Assembly (NCBI GenBank): GCA_029194665.1
Contig: JARFXO010000001.1
Coordinates: 310,001-374,000 of the forward strand
Direction of reading: 5' to 3'
Length of the DNA stretch: 64,000 bases
Origin: Nitrospira sp.
GTDB lineage: Bacteria > Nitrospirota > Nitrospiria > Nitrospirales > Nitrospiraceae
Below, piece by piece: positions 16,766 to 26,691 of the stretch; position 1 is the first letter of the stretch, and each line of letters opens with the position of its first letter. The translations under genes were made by a program, and so were the position numbers. The notes under the pieces were generated by a model. That model was not told the DNA's origin. It did no database searches and saw only the letters and a list, made by a program, of their open reading frames with translations.

Positions 16766-18643
16766 ATGGATTCACAGATCTGCAGCGCGTGGCGACTGGA
16801 TCTGGGCGCGAACCTCATCGGTCCGTCGGCGGTCCGGTTTCGACTGTGGGCTGCTCGCGCGAAGCATGTCTCCGTGCACGTGCTTGATCGAGGACATCAG
16901 CCGATTCCAATGGAGCCGCGCGAGCAGGGCTATTTCGACCTCACGGTCGAGGGTGTACGGGCGGGGGATCGCTACCGGTACGTCTTGGACGGCGAGAAAG
17001 CCCTGCCTGATCCGGCCTCGCGGTTCCAGCCCGACGGAGTCCATGAGGCTTCCGCCGTGATCGATCCCGATGCGTTTGCTTGGACAGATCGGGGCTGGAG
17101 AGGGGTCGCGTTCAAAGACCTGATCATCTACGAACTCCATACCGGAACATTTACACCGACCGGCACATTCGAGGCGATCATCCCTCACCTGGACTATCTC
17201 AAGCAGGATGTGGGGATCACGGCCATCGAACTCATGCCGGTCGCGCAGTTTCCGGGCACACGGAACTGGGGCTATGACGGGACCTACCTGTATGCACCTC
17301 AGTCAACCTACGGCGGGCCGCAAGGCCTCAAGACACTCGTCGATGCTTGCCATGCCGCCGGGTTAGCAGTGATTCTCGACGTGGTCTACAATCATCTTGG
17401 GCCCGAAGGAAACTATCTGGCCGCTTTCGGTCCCTACTTCACCGATCGTTACCGCACACCCTGGGGCGACGCGATCAACTATGATGGAGCCGACAGTGAC
17501 GAAGTCCGGCACTTCATCATCAGCAATGCGCTGTACTGGGTCACCGAATACCATATTGATGCGCTCCGTCTGGACGCAATCCATGGGATTTACGATTTCA
17601 GCGCCACCCATATCCTCCAAGACCTGGCCGCGGCGGTGCACGATCAAGCCGCTCGGCTGGGGCGGCGAATCTTCGTGACGGCGGAAAGTGCGCTCAACGA
17701 CGCGCGGGTCGTCACGCTTCCCGAGCAGGGGGGGTATGGAATGGATGCTCAATGGAATGACGACTTCCACCACGCACTCCGGACCGTGCTGACGAAGGAA
17801 CGGGCCGGATACTATCAAGATTACGACGGGCTCAAACATTTTGCGACAGCCTTGCGGGACGGGTTCATCTACTCTGGGCAATATTCCCGGTACCACCGGC
17901 GTCGTCACGGAAATTCGTCGACATCCTGTGCTCCGTCGCGCTTCATTGTGTTCTCACAAAACCATGATCAGATCGGGAATCGGGCGATCGGTGACCGCCT
18001 GAGCACCCAGGTTCCCTTCACGGCGCTCAAGGTCGCGGCTGCGGCCGTCCTGTTGTCCCCCAACATTCCGTTGCTCTTCATGGGCGAGGAGTCGGGCGAG
18101 ACGGCGCCGTTCCTTTACTTCATCGATCATGGCGACTCGGCGTTGGTCGAAGCCGTGCGTCGGGGGCGACGGGCGGAATTTGCATCCTTCGCATGGGAGG
18201 GGAAGATTCCGGATCCCCAGGATCCTCTCACATACGAACGGTCGCGCGTCAAAATCGACGGTCCGTTGAATCCTTGTCGGGCTGCCATGCTGAAGTGGAC
18301 CAGGGAGCTGATCAGTCTCAGAAAGGCGATTCCATCACTGGGTGCGGGCGGCGCCGACTCCAGGGATCATGTCCTGGATCATGAAGAAGAAAACGTGTTG
18401 GTCGCACATCGTCGGGGAGTACAAGGGCCCGACGCCTTGGTGGTCCTGAGTTTCAACAACGCACCGGTGTCAGTGCTTTTGCGGGAGCCTGAGGGGCGCT
18501 GGCTTCTTCGGTTAGAGTCCACGGCACAGGAGTTCGGCGGCGACGGGCAGGAACGCCTTCCACCGGAGCTGGTCATCGTGCCGGCGGGCGTGACCCTTCT
18601 TCTTCAGGCCTACACGGTCGCGGTGTTTCTGCGGAATACGTGA
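16766..18643 (+). CDS. treZ: malto-oligosyltrehalose trehalohydrolase TreZ
   Basis: 625 residues, GH13. The N-terminal domain (ANLIGPSAVRFRLWAARAKHVSVHV) precedes a barrel with [43 protein letters not shown] (nucleophile Asp) and FVTAESALND (acid/base Glu). It cleaves the bond beside the terminal trehalosyl unit made by TreY, releasing trehalose. AAAGAGGTGG lies before ATG 16766. It lies 13 bases upstream of treY in the same operon. Confidence 0.95.
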   Translation: MDSQICSAWRLDLGANLIGPSAVRFRLWAARAKHVSVHVLDRGHQPIPMEPREQGYFDLTVEGVRAGDRYRYVLDGEKALPDPASRFQPDGVHEASAVIDPDAFAWTDRGWRGVAFKDLIIYELHTGTFTPTGTFEAIIPHLDYLKQDVGITAIELMPVAQFPGTRNWGYDGTYLYAPQSTYGGPQGLKTLVDACHAAGLAVILDVVYNHLGPEGNYLAAFGPYFTDRYRTPWGDAINYDGADSDEVRHFIISNALYWVTEYHIDALRLDAIHGIYDFSATHILQDLAAAVHDQAARLGRRIFVTAESALNDARVVTLPEQGGYGMDAQWNDDFHHALRTVLTKERAGYYQDYDGLKHFATALRDGFIYSGQYSRYHRRRHGNSSTSCAPSRFIVFSQNHDQIGNRAIGDRLSTQVPFTALKVAAAAVLLSPNIPLLFMGEESGETAPFLYFIDHGDSALVEAVRRGRRAEFASFAWEGKIPDPQDPLTYERSRVKIDGPLNPCRAAMLKWTRELISLRKAIPSLGAGGADSRDHVLDHEEENVLVAHRRGVQGPDALVVLSFNNAPVSVLLREPEGRWLLRLESTAQEFGGDGQERLPPELVIVPAGVTLLLQAYTVAVFLRNT

Positions 18644-18656
18644 CGCTCGTACCCTT

Positions 18657-21554
18657 ATGACGGACATGTCCACAAGCGAGCCCTCCGTGCCGGTATCCAC
18701 GTACCGGCTGCAGCTCAATCGAGCGTTTCCGTTCAAGGCGGCGACCGCGATCGTCCCGTATCTGTCTGCCTTGGGTATTACGGACTGCTATCCCTCGCCT
18801 TATTTGAAGGCGACACCTGGTAGTCAGCACGGCTACGATGTGGTGGATCCCACCGCGCTGAATCCTGAACTTGGCACCGAAGACGAGTATCACGAATTCA
18901 TCCGCTCGCTGCAGGCCCATCAGATGGGCCACCTCCTCGACGTCGTACCGAATCATATGGGAATCGGACGGTCGGCGAATGCCTGGTGGTTGGACGTGCT
19001 CGAGAACGGACCCAGCTCGCGCTTTGCGCATCTGTTCGACATCGACTGGCACCCGGTCAAACGAGAATTGGAGAACAAGGTGCTCCTGCCGATCCTCGGC
19101 GATCTCTATGGAACGGTCCTGGAGAATCAGGAAATTGCCCTGCTGTACGAGGAGGGACGGTTCTTCATCAAGTACTATGACCATCGGCTGCCTGTCGGGC
19201 CGAAATCGGCGGCGATGGTGCTCACGCACCGGCTCGATGAACTGATCGCCGAGGCCGGAGCCTCGTTCCCCCATGTGCAGGAGTTGCAAAGCATCGTGAC
19301 GGCTCTCCGCAATCTACCCGCCAGCACGGAAACGGATCCGGAGCGTGTGGAGGAGCGGAACCGGGAGCGGGACATCATCAGGCAGCGTCTCGCCACGTTG
19401 GTGCGGGACGGAGCGACCATCGCGAGATTTCTCGACGACAACGTCCGGATCTTCAACGGGACGAAGGGCGATCCGCGCAGTTTCGACCTGCTCGATGCCT
19501 TGCTCAACGAGCAGGTGTACCGACTGGCCGACTGGCGGGTGGCGGCGGAAGAAATCAACTACCGGCGGTTCTTCGACATCAACGAATTGGCCGCCGTCCG
19601 GATGGAGGACGATGCGGTCCTCCAGGTGTCGCACGTGCTGGTGTTCCGGCTTGTGAAAGAGGGTACGGTGACGGGGCTCCGTATTGATCACGTGGACGGC
19701 CTTTCTGATCCCGGTCGGTATCTGCGTGAGTGGCAGACGTGGGCTCAGCGCGAGTTCGGCCGTTCTCTGTTCGTCGTGGTGGAAAAGATTCTCGGCAAGG
19801 ACGAGCCGCTGCCTGAAACCTGGCCGGTCTCCGGCACGACCGGCTACGAATTCCTGAATCTGATCAACGGCCTCTTCGTACAGACGAGCCACGAGCGGGC
19901 GATGAACGAGACCTATGTCCGGTTCATCCGCCGCCGCATCTCGTTTGAGGACCTGGTCTATGGATCGAAGAAGCTGATCATGCAGGCATCCATGGCCAGC
20001 GAAATCAATGTGCTCGGACACCGATTAAACCAGCTGTCCGAACGAGATCGCCGATCGCGGGACTTCACACTGAACAGCCTCACCAACGCCATCCGCGAGA
20101 TCATCGCCTGCTTCCCCGTGTACCGGACTTATATCGCGGAGGGTCCCGAGCCTCTGTTGGATCGAGACCGCGCCTATATCCGTTTGGCTGTGGCCAGGGC
20201 CAAGCGACGAAACCCCGCACTCAGCGGGCGTGTCTTCGACTTCGTCCGATCACTACTGCTGAAGGAATGGGATGAGCGGACCAGTCAGGATCGCCGGGAA
20301 CAGCTCCGGTTCGTGATGAAGTTCCAGCAAATGACCAGTCCCGTGACGGCGAAAGGCATTGAAGACACAGCCTACTACCTGTACAACCGGCTGGTGTCGT
20401 TGAACGAGGTGGGAGGCCATCCCGAATCGTTCGGCGTGACGGTCGCGACCTTTCAGAAACATCTCCGGGAGCGTCAGGCGCGCTGGCCCTTCTCGCTCTC
20501 GGCCACTTCCACCCACGATACGAAGCGGAGTGAGGATGTGCGGGGGCGCATCAATGTGTTGTCGGAGATGCCTCGCGAGTGGCGGACCTGTGTGAATCGG
20601 TGGGCGAAGCTCACCCGGAAGTGCAAAGTCGACGTGGAGGGACAACTCGCCCCTGATCGTAATGAAGAGTACTTACTCTACCAAACACTCGTCGGCATCT
20701 GGCCCCTCAGCCCCCTCGACGACGCACAGTACCGTGCGTTCTGCGCGAGAGTGCAGGGCTATATGAACAAAGCACTGAGGGAAGGCAAGACCCATACGAG
20801 TTGGGTCAATCCCGACCAGGCCTACGAGGACGCGGTGCGGCAATTCGTCGATGAGATCCTCGACCGGGGTAGGCCCAATGCCTTTCTTGACGAATTCCTT
20901 CCGTTTCAGCGACGGATCGCTCAGTGGGGGATGTGGAATGCGCTGTCCCAAGTGGTGCTCAAAACAACGGCTCCCGGCATTCCGGATTTCTATCAAGGGT
21001 CCGAACTCTGGGATTTCAGCCTCGTCGACCCGGACAATCGTCGACCGGTGGACTATGAAATGCGCGCGGCCATGCTGAACGAGTTGCAGTGCAGTCTCGC
21101 GGAGTGCGGCTCAGATCTGCGGCCGTTGGTTCGCACCCTGCTCGCGGAACGCATCGACGGAAGGATCAAGCTCTACACGACGAGGAGTACTCTGCACTTC
21201 CGTCGAGACAACCGCTCACTGTTTCATCAGGGGGACTACATCCCGCTCGAGGGTTACGGAACCAAGCAGGAGCATTGTTGCGCGTTTGCCCGTCTCCACC
21301 TGGAGCGGGCGGTGGTGACCGTCGTCCCGCGCCTCGTGGTCTCGCTGACCGGCGACGCCATGAGATTTCCGGTCGGATCGGATGTGTGGGGAGACACCTA
21401 TGTGGCCGTGCCATCCTGGAGGCCGGATTCGGTCTATCGCAATCTCTTCACCGGCGAGAGGCTGTCGACTCAGACGGTCGGTGATCGCCAAATGTTGCCG
21501 ATGGCGGATGTGCTGCGTGAATTTCCTGTTGCCCTGTTGGAGCGCTTGACGTAG
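18657..21554 (+). CDS. treY: malto-oligosyltrehalose synthase TreY
   Basis: 965 residues, GH13. It opens with STYRLQLNRAFPFKAATAIV, followed by the family's LLDVVPNHMGIG, GLRIDHVDGLSDP (nucleophile Asp) and VVEKILGKDEPLPETW (Glu). The long insert and the C-terminal half (TTAPGIPDFYQGSELWDF) match TreY. It isomerises the reducing-end glucose of maltodextrins to an alpha,alpha-1,1 bond. Together with TreZ it turns glycogen-derived dextrins into trehalose, an osmoprotectant. An ATG three codons further in (18666) is an alternative start. Confidence 0.95.
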   Translation: MTDMSTSEPSVPVSTYRLQLNRAFPFKAATAIVPYLSALGITDCYPSPYLKATPGSQHGYDVVDPTALNPELGTEDEYHEFIRSLQAHQMGHLLDVVPNHMGIGRSANAWWLDVLENGPSSRFAHLFDIDWHPVKRELENKVLLPILGDLYGTVLENQEIALLYEEGRFFIKYYDHRLPVGPKSAAMVLTHRLDELIAEAGASFPHVQELQSIVTALRNLPASTETDPERVEERNRERDIIRQRLATLVRDGATIARFLDDNVRIFNGTKGDPRSFDLLDALLNEQVYRLADWRVAAEEINYRRFFDINELAAVRMEDDAVLQVSHVLVFRLVKEGTVTGLRIDHVDGLSDPGRYLREWQTWAQREFGRSLFVVVEKILGKDEPLPETWPVSGTTGYEFLNLINGLFVQTSHERAMNETYVRFIRRRISFEDLVYGSKKLIMQASMASEINVLGHRLNQLSERDRRSRDFTLNSLTNAIREIIACFPVYRTYIAEGPEPLLDRDRAYIRLAVARAKRRNPALSGRVFDFVRSLLLKEWDERTSQDRREQLRFVMKFQQMTSPVTAKGIEDTAYYLYNRLVSLNEVGGHPESFGVTVATFQKHLRERQARWPFSLSATSTHDTKRSEDVRGRINVLSEMPREWRTCVNRWAKLTRKCKVDVEGQLAPDRNEEYLLYQTLVGIWPLSPLDDAQYRAFCARVQGYMNKALREGKTHTSWVNPDQAYEDAVRQFVDEILDRGRPNAFLDEFLPFQRRIAQWGMWNALSQVVLKTTAPGIPDFYQGSELWDFSLVDPDNRRPVDYEMRAAMLNELQCSLAECGSDLRPLVRTLLAERIDGRIKLYTTRSTLHFRRDNRSLFHQGDYIPLEGYGTKQEHCCAFARLHLERAVVTVVPRLVVSLTGDAMRFPVGSDVWGDTYVAVPSWRPDSVYRNLFTGERLSTQTVGDRQMLPMADVLREFPVALLERLT

Positions 21555-21624
21555 GAGCGGGAGAGCGTCCATGCAGCTTGCATTCACGAGGGTGTGGTGA
21601 TGACGCGGACGCGATGTTCCTGCC

Positions 21625-21653
21625 TTGCGCGAGAGGATAGGAGTTCGTACTAT
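21625..21653 (+). promoter_or_regulatory. sigma-70-like promoter of the hydrogenase operon
   Basis: TTGCGC at 21625-21630, a 17-base spacer, then TACTAT at 21648-21653. Spacing is optimal and both hexamers match the housekeeping consensus in four of six positions. The first coding base is 36 bases further on. Read by eye; not tested. Confidence 0.5.
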
Positions 21654-21664
21654 GGTCCGACCAT
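21652..21664. promoter_or_regulatory. 13-bp palindrome over the predicted -10/transcription start
   Basis: ATGGTC-C-GACCAT, perfect six-base arms. It overlaps the end of the -10 element and the expected start site, where a repressor would block initiation. It may be an operator for the hydrogenase genes; the regulator is unknown. Confidence 0.4.
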
Positions 21665-21688
21665 CGATCAGATGATAGGCAGGGATTT

Positions 21689-22831
21689 GTGGCTGGCGAC
21701 ATTCACAGAGTCCTACCGGCAGCTCACCTCCAACGATTGCTCGATGCCTTGAGCGCGGAGGGATATCGAGTTGTCGGGCCCACTGTGCGTGACGGGTCTG
21801 TCGTGTGGGAGACGATCCGGTTCGTGTCGGACTTGCCGATAGGCTGGCGTGATCACCAAGAACCAGGTCGCTATCGGCTTGAACAGACTGGATCCCAAGA
21901 CATCTTCGGTGTCGTTCACGGGCCGCAATCGCTTAAACCGTTCGTCTTTGCGCCGCGCGAGCCTCTCTTGCAAATCAAGCGGAGCAAGGGCGGATTCGCC
22001 GCTCATCCAGCGCTTCCCCAGTCAGAAAAAATTGCGGTCATCGGGGCTCGTGCCTGCGATCTTGCCGGACTGGCCATCCAAGATCGGATTTTTCTAAACG
22101 ATGCCTACCGAGATCTTTGCTACGCGGCTCGCCGTGAAGGACTCTTCGTGATCGCTGTGAATTGCACCAGAACATTGAGCACTTGTTTGTGTGCATCCAT
22201 GGAGACCGGCCCTCACGCACAAACCGGCTTCGATCTCGCGTTGACGGAAGTGGACGACATGCTGCTGATCGAAGCGGGCAGCGAGGCCGGATCTGGTTTG
22301 CTCTTTGATCTCTCCCTATCTCCTGCCCACGAAAACCTAATCGACGAGGCAGCGAGGCATATAGAAGCCTGCGCCCATAGCCAGATCCGCCGACTGGATC
22401 ACGATCGCTTGCCGCAAGCGCTCTACGATGCCCATGAACATCCACGATGGGAGGATGTCGCTGGGCGCTGCCTCGCTTGCACGAATTGCACGATGGTCTG
22501 CCCGACCTGCTTTTGTCATACAGTCGAAGAGACGCCGGACCTTTCGCACCAACAAACCGCACAGGCCAGATTGTGGGATTCCTGCTTCACCCAGGAACAT
22601 GGCTATATCCACGGCAAGAACATTCGCCCCACGATCAAGGATCGCTACCGGATGTGGCTGACCCATAAGCTCGCCTCATGGATCGATCAATTCGGCATGT
22701 CCGGCTGCGTTGGCTGCGGCCGATGCATCACATGGTGCCCGGTCGGAATCGATTTGACGGAGGAGTTGTCGGCTTTGCTGACATCGAGCAGCCGGTCGTC
22801 GTGGACCAGCCCACAGGGAGAAGGATCGTAG
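21689..22831 (+). CDS. hyhB: group 3b [NiFe] hydrogenase beta subunit (4Fe-4S protein)
   Basis: 380 residues, GTG start. Two ferredoxin-type cysteine clusters lie in the C-terminal part: CLACTNCTMVCPTCFC near 270 and CVGCGRCITWCPVG near 350. The N-terminal about 230 residues match the sulfhydrogenase beta subunit (IGARACDLAGLAIQDRIF, CTRTLSTCLC). In group 3b enzymes this subunit carries electrons between the hydrogenase dimer and the flavin subunit. It is the first gene of the operon; the next gene starts 23 bases after its stop. Gene symbol follows the hyhBGSL naming. Confidence 0.9.
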   Translation: MAGDIHRVLPAAHLQRLLDALSAEGYRVVGPTVRDGSVVWETIRFVSDLPIGWRDHQEPGRYRLEQTGSQDIFGVVHGPQSLKPFVFAPREPLLQIKRSKGGFAAHPALPQSEKIAVIGARACDLAGLAIQDRIFLNDAYRDLCYAARREGLFVIAVNCTRTLSTCLCASMETGPHAQTGFDLALTEVDDMLLIEAGSEAGSGLLFDLSLSPAHENLIDEAARHIEACAHSQIRRLDHDRLPQALYDAHEHPRWEDVAGRCLACTNCTMVCPTCFCHTVEETPDLSHQQTAQARLWDSCFTQEHGYIHGKNIRPTIKDRYRMWLTHKLASWIDQFGMSGCVGCGRCITWCPVGIDLTEELSALLTSSSRSSWTSPQGEGS

Positions 22832-22854
22832 CCGGCGTGTTGAAGGCTGATGCA

Positions 22855-23688
22855 ATGGTAAACCCCTATGTCATCCATCCGGCGACTATTGTCGAGAAGA
22901 TTCGGGAAGCCGAAGACATCAACACCTACCGCTTGCAGTTTGTCGACGAGCAGATGCAGCGCCGCTTTCGATTCAAGGCCGGCCAGTTCAATATGGTTTA
23001 TGTGTTCGGAGTCGGCGAGGTGGCGATTTCCATCGTTTCGGACCCGGATGAGCCGGAGTTTTTGGACCATACCATCCGAGCTGTCGGTCGAATCACCAAT
23101 GCGATCGCCGGTCTCCAACCGGGGGACACCTTGGGCGTCCGAGGCCCGTTCGGACAAGGTTGGCCGCTGGAGGAGGCGCGCGGTCGCGACGTCGTGATCG
23201 TCACAGGCGGCCTGGGTTGCGCTCCGGTGGTAGGGGCCATCGAGTACATCTTCCGTCGGCGAGCGCAATATGGGTCCGTCAAAATCCTGCACGGCGTCAA
23301 GACGCCGCACGATCTCCTCTATCGCGAGCGCTTCGATGCATGGCGGCGCTCTCCCGATACAGAGGTGTTGCTGACCAGCGACCAACCGGACAAGAGTTGG
23401 AGGTATCACATCGGCGTGGTGACAGAACTGTTCGAGCTGGTATCGATCGACCCGCGGAAGACCATCGTCCTGCTGTGCGGACCTGAGATCATGATGCGTC
23501 TGGGCGTGCCAATCCTCATGAGGCGCGGTATTTCGGAGACGGCTGTCTATGTCTCGCTGGAACGCCATATGGAGTGTGGGATCGGCCTCTGCGGCCATTG
23601 CCAGTTGGGTCCGTACTTTGTATGCAAAGACGGTCCGGTCATGCGGTATGACCGAGTCGAGCCCTGGTTAGGGCGGGCAGGAGTGTGA
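22855..23688 (+). CDS. hyhG: group 3b hydrogenase gamma subunit (FAD/NAD(P) oxidoreductase)
   Basis: 277 residues. An FAD-binding domain (residues 5-100; FKAGQFNMVYVFGVGEVAIS) precedes an NAD(P)-binding domain (VIVTGGLGCAPVVGAIEYI) and a C-terminal [2Fe-2S] cluster site (MECGIGLCGHCQLGPYFVC). It moves electrons between the iron-sulfur chain and NAD(P)(H). ATG 22855 (MVNPYVIHPATI) is chosen; GTG 22837, just after the hyhB stop, is an alternative, while an upstream in-frame ATG at 22678 would lie inside hyhB. It is followed by the small subunit after nine bases. Confidence 0.92.
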   Translation: MVNPYVIHPATIVEKIREAEDINTYRLQFVDEQMQRRFRFKAGQFNMVYVFGVGEVAISIVSDPDEPEFLDHTIRAVGRITNAIAGLQPGDTLGVRGPFGQGWPLEEARGRDVVIVTGGLGCAPVVGAIEYIFRRRAQYGSVKILHGVKTPHDLLYRERFDAWRRSPDTEVLLTSDQPDKSWRYHIGVVTELFELVSIDPRKTIVLLCGPEIMMRLGVPILMRRGISETAVYVSLERHMECGIGLCGHCQLGPYFVCKDGPVMRYDRVEPWLGRAGV

Positions 23689-23697
23689 GGCGAAGCG

Positions 23698-24519
23698 ATG
23701 TTCGACCCTGATGAGCGACAGCGGCCAAGACTGGCCGTAGTCAAGTTCGCTTCCTGCGATGGGTGCCAGCTCAGCATCTTGAATCTTGAGGAAGACCTGC
23801 TTGCTTTAGGTCGGATGCTGGACATCGCTTATTTCCCTGAGGCTTCCAGCGACATGAGGCCGGGCCCGTATGATATCGCTCTGGTGGAAGGATCGATCAC
23901 GACCGCTGAGGACGCCCATCGCATTCTCGCCTTGAGACAACAGACGAAGGTGTTGATCACGATCGGAGCCTGTGCGACGGCAGGCGGCATTCAAGCATTG
24001 CGGAACTGGGCCGATGTCGAATCGTTCAAGCGCGCAGTCTATCCGAGCCCCGCATATATACAGAGCCTCAGTACATCCACGCCTATCTCGGAACATGTCC
24101 ATGTGGATTTCGAACTATGGGGCTGTCCGATCGATAAGGGCCAACTCCTGCGCGTCATTACAGATCTGTTGGTCGGGGTCCAACCTCGCCTACCGGCCGA
24201 CAGCGTATGTCTGGAGTGTAAGCGACGAGGAAATGTTTGCGTGCTGGTCGCGAAGGGGCTGCCTTGTCTCGGGCCGGTCACCAGAACCGGCTGTGGAGCG
24301 ATCTGTCCAGGCATGGGCCGTGATTGTTACGGCTGCTTTGGACCCAGTGAAGGTGCACGCAAAGGACCAGGCCTTCCGCCCAACACGACCTCGCTTGCCA
24401 GGCACTTCCACAGCGAACTGCAGCTTGTTCCGATCGAGGTCATGCGCCGATTTCGTGGCATCAACGGCTATGTGTCGCCGTTTCGTGCGGAAAGCGATAT
24501 CTGGGAGAACAAATCGTGA
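23698..24519 (+). CDS. hyhS: group 3b [NiFe] hydrogenase small (delta) subunit
   Basis: 273 residues. Cysteine ligands for the proximal and further clusters are visible: CDGCQLSI near residues 20-23, GACATAGG, and a C-terminal set CLECKRRGNVCVL, GLPCLGPVTRTGCGAICP and CYGCFGP. No twin-arginine signal is present, so the enzyme is cytoplasmic, as expected of group 3b. It pairs with the large subunit and relays electrons to HyhB/HyhG. It lies 39 bases upstream of hyhL. Confidence 0.93.
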   Translation: MFDPDERQRPRLAVVKFASCDGCQLSILNLEEDLLALGRMLDIAYFPEASSDMRPGPYDIALVEGSITTAEDAHRILALRQQTKVLITIGACATAGGIQALRNWADVESFKRAVYPSPAYIQSLSTSTPISEHVHVDFELWGCPIDKGQLLRVITDLLVGVQPRLPADSVCLECKRRGNVCVLVAKGLPCLGPVTRTGCGAICPGMGRDCYGCFGPSEGARKGPGLPPNTTSLARHFHSELQLVPIEVMRRFRGINGYVSPFRAESDIWENKS

Positions 24520-24558
24520 TGCACACAAGGTATCCTGCCGACGAGGATTGAGCGCACA

Positions 24559-25869
24559 ATGTCTGAAGAAACAGCGCAGACGAGAACCATCGCTGTCGAC
24601 ATGGTGGCGCGCGTGGAAGGCGAAGGCGCACTCCGGGTCACGGTGAAAGGCGAAACCGTCCAAGATGTGGAACTCAGGATCTTCGAGCCGCCGAGGTTTT
24701 TCGAGGCATTCCTGCGGGGACGACATTACGAGGAAGTGCCGGACATTGTCGCGCGCATCTGCGGCATTTGCCCTGTGGCATATCAAATGAGCGCGGTTCA
24801 TGCACTCGAGTGGGTATTCGGTCTGCGCATCGATGGCGGACTACGCGACCTGCGCCGGCTTCTCTATTGTGGAGAATGGATCGAAAGCCACGCACTGCAT
24901 GTCTATATGCTCCAGGCACCGGACTTTCTTGGGTATGAGAGTGGTCTCGCCATGGCAAAGGACCAGGCGGCCGTGGTAACGCGAGGCTTACGGCTCAAGA
25001 AGGCTGGCAACGCGATCATGACGTTGCTCGGAGGTCGGTCAGTACATCCGGTCTCCGTGAAGGTCGGCGGCTTCTCGCGGGTGCCGCTGCGGCGTGAGCT
25101 GGAAGGCCTAAAAGACGAGCTGCTGTGGGCGCGCGATGCGGCGGTGGAAACCGTGCATTGGGTGGCAGATTTCGACTATCCGGAATTTGCGCTGGATTAC
25201 AATTACGTCGCGCTCCGGCACCCAAATGAGTATCCGTTCAATGAAGGGCGGGTCGTCGCCTCGAGTGGTCTGCAAATTTCTGCGAGCGAATTCGAACAGC
25301 ATTTCATCGAGCACCAGGTGGACTATTCCAACGCCCTTCACTGCAAGCTGCAAGGTTCATCCTATTTGGTCGGTCCCCTCGCGCGCCTGAACTTGAATCA
25401 GGAGCATCTCACGCCATTGGCTAGACAGGTCCTGGCAGATAGGCGGATCGAGCTGCCCCTGCGTAATCCGTTCCAGGGGATCATCGCTCGGTCCGTCGAA
25501 ATTCTCTATGCGTTGGAGGAGTCATTGCGGCTTATCGAGCTGTATGAATCTCCGTCTGAGCCGGCGCTGCCGGTTGTCGTTCGACCAGGCACCGGTATGG
25601 CTTGCACGGAAGCGCCCAGGGGAATCCTCTATCATCGGTACGAGGTAGACGTCGATGGGGTGATCCGTGACGTCAAAATCGTTCCCCCGACCTCGCAGAA
25701 TCAAGCTCGTATCGAACAAGACTTGCGCCTGTTCATGCCGCGCCTCCTGCGCCTTCCTGATAAGGGAGCGGCGCTCGCCTGTGAACGAATCATCCGTTGC
25801 TACGATCCTTGTATTTCATGCGCGACACATTTTCTGAATCTGGAGATCAAGCGGGAGAGCATTGCGTGA
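24559..25869 (+). CDS. hyhL: group 3b [NiFe] hydrogenase large (alpha) subunit
   Basis: 436 residues. The two nickel-binding motifs are intact: [11 protein letters not shown] (Cys68, Cys71) and DPCISCATH (Cys418, Cys421, His424). A 12-residue tail after the final histidine ([12 protein letters not shown]) is the piece normally removed by a maturation protease, whose gene follows with a four-base overlap. Reaction: reversible H2 oxidation coupled to NAD(P)H. Group 3b enzymes occur in complete-ammonia-oxidising Nitrospira, whereas nitrite-oxidising N. moscoviensis has a group 2a enzyme (from memory of the literature). Confidence 0.95.
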   Translation: MSEETAQTRTIAVDMVARVEGEGALRVTVKGETVQDVELRIFEPPRFFEAFLRGRHYEEVPDIVARICGICPVAYQMSAVHALEWVFGLRIDGGLRDLRRLLYCGEWIESHALHVYMLQAPDFLGYESGLAMAKDQAAVVTRGLRLKKAGNAIMTLLGGRSVHPVSVKVGGFSRVPLRRELEGLKDELLWARDAAVETVHWVADFDYPEFALDYNYVALRHPNEYPFNEGRVVASSGLQISASEFEQHFIEHQVDYSNALHCKLQGSSYLVGPLARLNLNQEHLTPLARQVLADRRIELPLRNPFQGIIARSVEILYALEESLRLIELYESPSEPALPVVVRPGTGMACTEAPRGILYHRYEVDVDGVIRDVKIVPPTSQNQARIEQDLRLFMPRLLRLPDKGAALACERIIRCYDPCISCATHFLNLEIKRESIA

Positions 25870-26345
25870 AGAGTGACGGTTCCAGCTCCTCCATTCGAAT
25901 CATCGGTCTCGGCAATGAGTTAAGAGGAGATGATGCGATCGGCCTTCTAGCTGCCCGTCGACTTCGACAAGCCGTAGGCAACCGCGCAGAGGTGATCGAG
26001 GCGGAGATGGCAGGAGTTGACCTCATGGAATTGATGAAAGGGGCGCGCGTCACGATCCTCATCGATGCAGCGCGCAGCGGACAGGCTCCGGGCACTGTCC
26101 ACCGACTCGATGCCTCGGCAGGTCCGATCACTGGCCAGATCTTCCCTCGCTCGAGCCATGCCATCGGCACGGTGGATGCCATCGAACTGGCCCGCGTCAT
26201 GGGCGTCCTTCCTGCTACGGTTATCGTCTACGGGGTTGAAGCAGACAACACGGAAGCAGGACAAAAACTGTCGCCCCCGGTGGCCAAGGCATTGGACCAG
26301 GTCGTGGAACAGATCGTCCACGAATATGAAGGTCGTCATGCATGA
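25866..26345 (+). CDS. hydrogenase maturation protease (HyaD/HycI family)
   Basis: 159 residues from GTG 25866, which overlaps the hyhL stop (GTGA). It opens with the family motif [21 protein letters not shown] and keeps the metal-sensing acidic residues ([13 protein letters not shown]) and DAARSG, SSHAIG. It cleaves the C-terminal tail of the large subunit once nickel is inserted. The position directly after hyhL supports HyhL as its substrate. It overlaps hypA by eight bases. Confidence 0.92.
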   Translation: MKSDGSSSSIRIIGLGNELRGDDAIGLLAARRLRQAVGNRAEVIEAEMAGVDLMELMKGARVTILIDAARSGQAPGTVHRLDASAGPITGQIFPRSSHAIGTVDAIELARVMGVLPATVIVYGVEADNTEAGQKLSPPVAKALDQVVEQIVHEYEGRHA

Positions 26346-26691
26346 ACTCCATCTCATGGAACAAGTCGTAAAGGCTGTGGAAACTAAGTTGGGTGAAACT
26401 GTGGACGGTAAGCTGTCCGTTATACGACTGAAAGTCAGTGCGTTGTCTCACCTCTTGGCTCACGATCGGTCGGCGTTGCAGACGGCATTTATGTTGGCCG
26501 CCCGCGGCACCAAAGCCGAAGGCGCGACATTGGAGATCATCTCTGTCCCGAGTGATGCCTGGTGCCCGCAATGTCGGCGAGATATTGTGGTTACACAATC
26601 GCAAGCGACCTGTTCCGCCTGTGGCGGATTATTAGTCATGGGATCAGAAGGGCCGGAGGCAGTGATCCATGAGTTGGTGGTCAAGGAATGA
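26338..26691 (+). CDS. hypA: hydrogenase nickel incorporation protein HypA
   Basis: 117 residues. It begins [10 protein letters not shown], with His2 and Glu3 as the nickel ligands of the family, and has a zinc site CPQC...CSAC in the C-terminal half. HypA brings nickel to the large subunit, normally together with the GTPase HypB, whose gene is not in this cluster. Start ATG 26338 is fixed by the MHEL motif. It overlaps both neighbours, so it is coupled in the operon. Confidence 0.93.
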   Translation: MHELHLMEQVVKAVETKLGETVDGKLSVIRLKVSALSHLLAHDRSALQTAFMLAARGTKAEGATLEIISVPSDAWCPQCRRDIVVTQSQATCSACGGLLVMGSEGPEAVIHELVVKE

